NCBI GenBank assembly: GCA_946414825.1
Contig: CAMKQB010000022.1
Span: 1-32,982, forward strand
Direction: 5' to 3'
Source of the DNA: an uncultured Lachnospiraceae bacterium
GTDB lineage: Bacteria > Bacillota > Clostridia > Lachnospirales > Lachnospiraceae
DNA length: 32,982 nucleotides
Positions 32,301-32,982 of the stretch are shown in pieces. Made by a program: the position numbers and the translations under genes. The notes beneath the pieces are model-generated. The model ran no database searches. It was not told the DNA's origin and saw only the letters and a list, made by a program, of their open reading frames with translations. The first letter of the stretch is position 1, and each line of letters starts with the position of its first letter.

Positions 32301-32982
32301 CCCAAGGACTCCTGGATACTTCGATAAAAGCTATAGTGAAGTTGTTGTAGGACTTAAGATAGTTGATAATAATCTTGATACAAAGGTTGTTAAAGATGGA
32401 GATGAAAAATTCCCAACATGGTCGTTTGATGGTACCAAAACATGGACTGCTCCATTAAATGTAGCAACAGAGGGACCACATGATATTACTCTTTCTGCTA
32501 AAGACCATTCAGGATTGACATGTGATGCTAACTCAAAATGGCTCATAATAGATAGAACTGATCCTGCAATAAAAGCGTACGTAGATGGAAATGAGTATAC
32601 CGAAAGTTATACCCATAGAAGTTCGTCAAAGGTTAAGTTTACTGTCACTGATGAATACAAAGATAAGACAGCAAATGGAATAAAAATTACAGTGAAAAGG
32701 ACCGCGCCAACAGGAGAAAAGACTGAGCAAATTAGAAATGATGAAAATGAGTTTACTATTTCAGAAGATGGTGCGTATGAAATTATTTGTGATGCAGTAG
32801 ATTTGGCTGGAAATACTTCATCTAAAACTATTAAGTTTACCGTCGACAACACTAAGCCAGTACATAACATGTACATAACCACGGCTGATCCAGCTAAGGT
32901 TGCTAAGTATAACAATACTTACAGCAATGCAGTTGGTAAGTTCTCTGGTCATAGTGATCAGGAGGAATATACATATGGTCAG
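29335..32982 (+). CDS. large exported Ig-like repeat surface protein, 3'-truncated by window edge
   Basis: Open from ATG 29335 to the last base (1216 codons, no stop), with TAAGGAGG 9 bases before the start. A basic N-terminus (MIKNTRGNKSYTRPLPIR) and a hydrophobic helix (about 16-36) act as signal peptide or anchor. The rest is Thr/Asp/Asn/Val-rich and beta-like, with bacterial Ig-like elements: D-x-AGN turns at residues about 618, 843, 961 and 1156 (DVAGNV, DKAGNT, DVAGNK, DLAGNT), each followed by a strand and a D-x-x-KPT/TKP-type linker starting the next domain. Cys is nearly absent. It is visibly more A+T-rich than the genes before it, suggesting separate origin or different selection. 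Adhesin, sensor ligand or appendage part are all possible. Confidence 0.8.
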   Translation, partial: MIKNTRGNKSYTRPLPIRMLAILMAVVMVLSVLYINNSKGRVEAGTPSNPEINDDTFVSSIVGSTVVEKDCSIYVPSNNVTFSGFPEFNEADSADVKVYKKTYQTDPDDESTSVTEYYYVKPEEAEGVTITEVDVKANCSFAWNNTTIKATGEETPNILTLTGTYTNFRIPSETEGGVDTGITIKDSTSAKKVFINLSFYLEPFNDLKIGTVGAVDQNVINRDANSDDSVVYYGEVILTDTKNTEDTNDDEETSMEAINNELSSLKENGRVTKQIKKEIKKGEIVVNSITSDLTFVKNDVLLKSNSVTHNGNVTENGSCENITLTGINPKKTVTIEFETDVKTDDYNVSAKKGEDSVSVSAVNLDDESGNVIGYKNTINIPAYSDMSDVPTDPVVYTITITDGKAEYGSKLEKTFTVSIKYANGKPIISNLQIEQKAIKDGKYYVTSSSGEAAINANVSMPEGDNTPIATWSLATKSGGAYTYGEAKNVSEDNKINDTLSDLVIGENLFKIKAASAFDIESDETEFTVFYDPNPATITPTAKQGTSTTDVALDALTCKKDTVISLNPTDGTGESGVESIVVTDEDGNPQDLGTENTISIAASDDNNGKTKTYNYTITDVAGNVKTDSFAISFLDEEATVTYEITNADYDSSEAAHGIIWNEAEVGAGNDRSFDITFTIKSKVKLDKAVIPDTSSNREVVFTDQDGEYNDTTKEYTYTATYNYNYSVLTDNDKSFKPLLNVYSINGFETPYDKVAILYVDLSNPTATISVDSTSVRKDDRYSDDWYSSLVLLVHVGDVFSGISSVTGTGIKETGNLYSGSENIVVNVSDSADLTGTDVNFVVKDKAGNTYKTEDDTSYNPKYFVDGTTPTARIDITDGTGAVTQNITGNVWKESISNLRFYASDTPSDVFLNMDKTRVYVGDDTTGISLNDTSLNTKTFAELVGDDPIIQNKEYKVKLVAIDVAGNKVEKSATIIWDDEKPTAEITIPKAPRTPGYFDKSYSEVVVGLKIVDNNLDTKVVKDGDEKFPTWSFDGTKTWTAPLNVATEGPHDITLSAKDHSGLTCDANSKWLIIDRTDPAIKAYVDGNEYTESYTHRSSSKVKFTVTDEYKDKTANGIKITVKRTAPTGEKTEQIRNDENEFTISEDGAYEIICDAVDLAGNTSSKTIKFTVDNTKPVHNMYITTADPAKVAKYNNTYSNAVGKFSGHSDQEEYTYGQ

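Overview
This window looks like chromosome of a low-to-mid G+C anaerobic member of the Bacillota, most probably a butyrate-forming Lachnospiraceae (Butyrivibrio/Coprococcus type). The reasons are an adjacent phosphate butyryltransferase and butyrate kinase, ATP-type PEP carboxykinase, a FeoB-associated Cys-rich peptide, AGGAGG-type ribosome sites with occasional TTG/GTG starts, and family-level protein similarity. I see no rRNA, tRNA, CRISPR array, insertion sequence or phage gene. No gene-free stretch exceeds 300 bases; the two longest (3318-3542 and 13832-14068) are divergent promoter regions.

Layout. 1-1116: 3' part of pckA, then a strong terminator. 1242-3317 (-): an EF-G-like GTPase that has lost the catalytic histidine. 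3543-4244: two small membrane proteins. 4320-6343: ptb-buk, the terminal butyrate pathway. 6366-8160: a MraY-family transferase overlapping aroD, ending at a bidirectional terminator. 8202-9239 (-): a Gfo/Idh/MocA oxidoreductase, divergent from a heterodimeric ABC exporter pair (9382-13104). 13107-13831 (-): a DtxR-family metalloregulator and a FeoB-associated peptide, whose promoters share a GTTAG-N6-TTAAC element. 14069-15460: MATE transporter. 15571-16872: exported NagZ-like glycosidase and terminator. 16985-21331: alaA-type aminotransferase, IspD/TarI-like cytidylyltransferase, SDR-type sugar nucleotide enzyme, mltG.

21377-32982 is the most interesting region: a tightly packed phospho-signalling operon. 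It encodes two FHA proteins with related N-terminal domains (one with a Glu/Ala-rich helical linker, one with a Pro-rich linker carrying seven FDPMTGQPI repeats), a PP2C phosphatase, a membrane Ser/Thr kinase with a TPR-like rather than PASTA sensor region, a one-TM protein whose acidic tail carries eight copies of a T-x-V-L motif, and a long, A+T-richer, exported Ig-like repeat protein that runs off the end. FHA domains read phosphothreonine with a selective +3 residue, so T-x-V-L (Leu at +3) repeated eight times beside kinase, phosphatase and two FHA readers suggests a multivalent membrane docking platform written by the kinase, erased by the phosphatase and read by the FHA proteins. That is inference from motif and context; no phosphorylation or binding can be seen in DNA.
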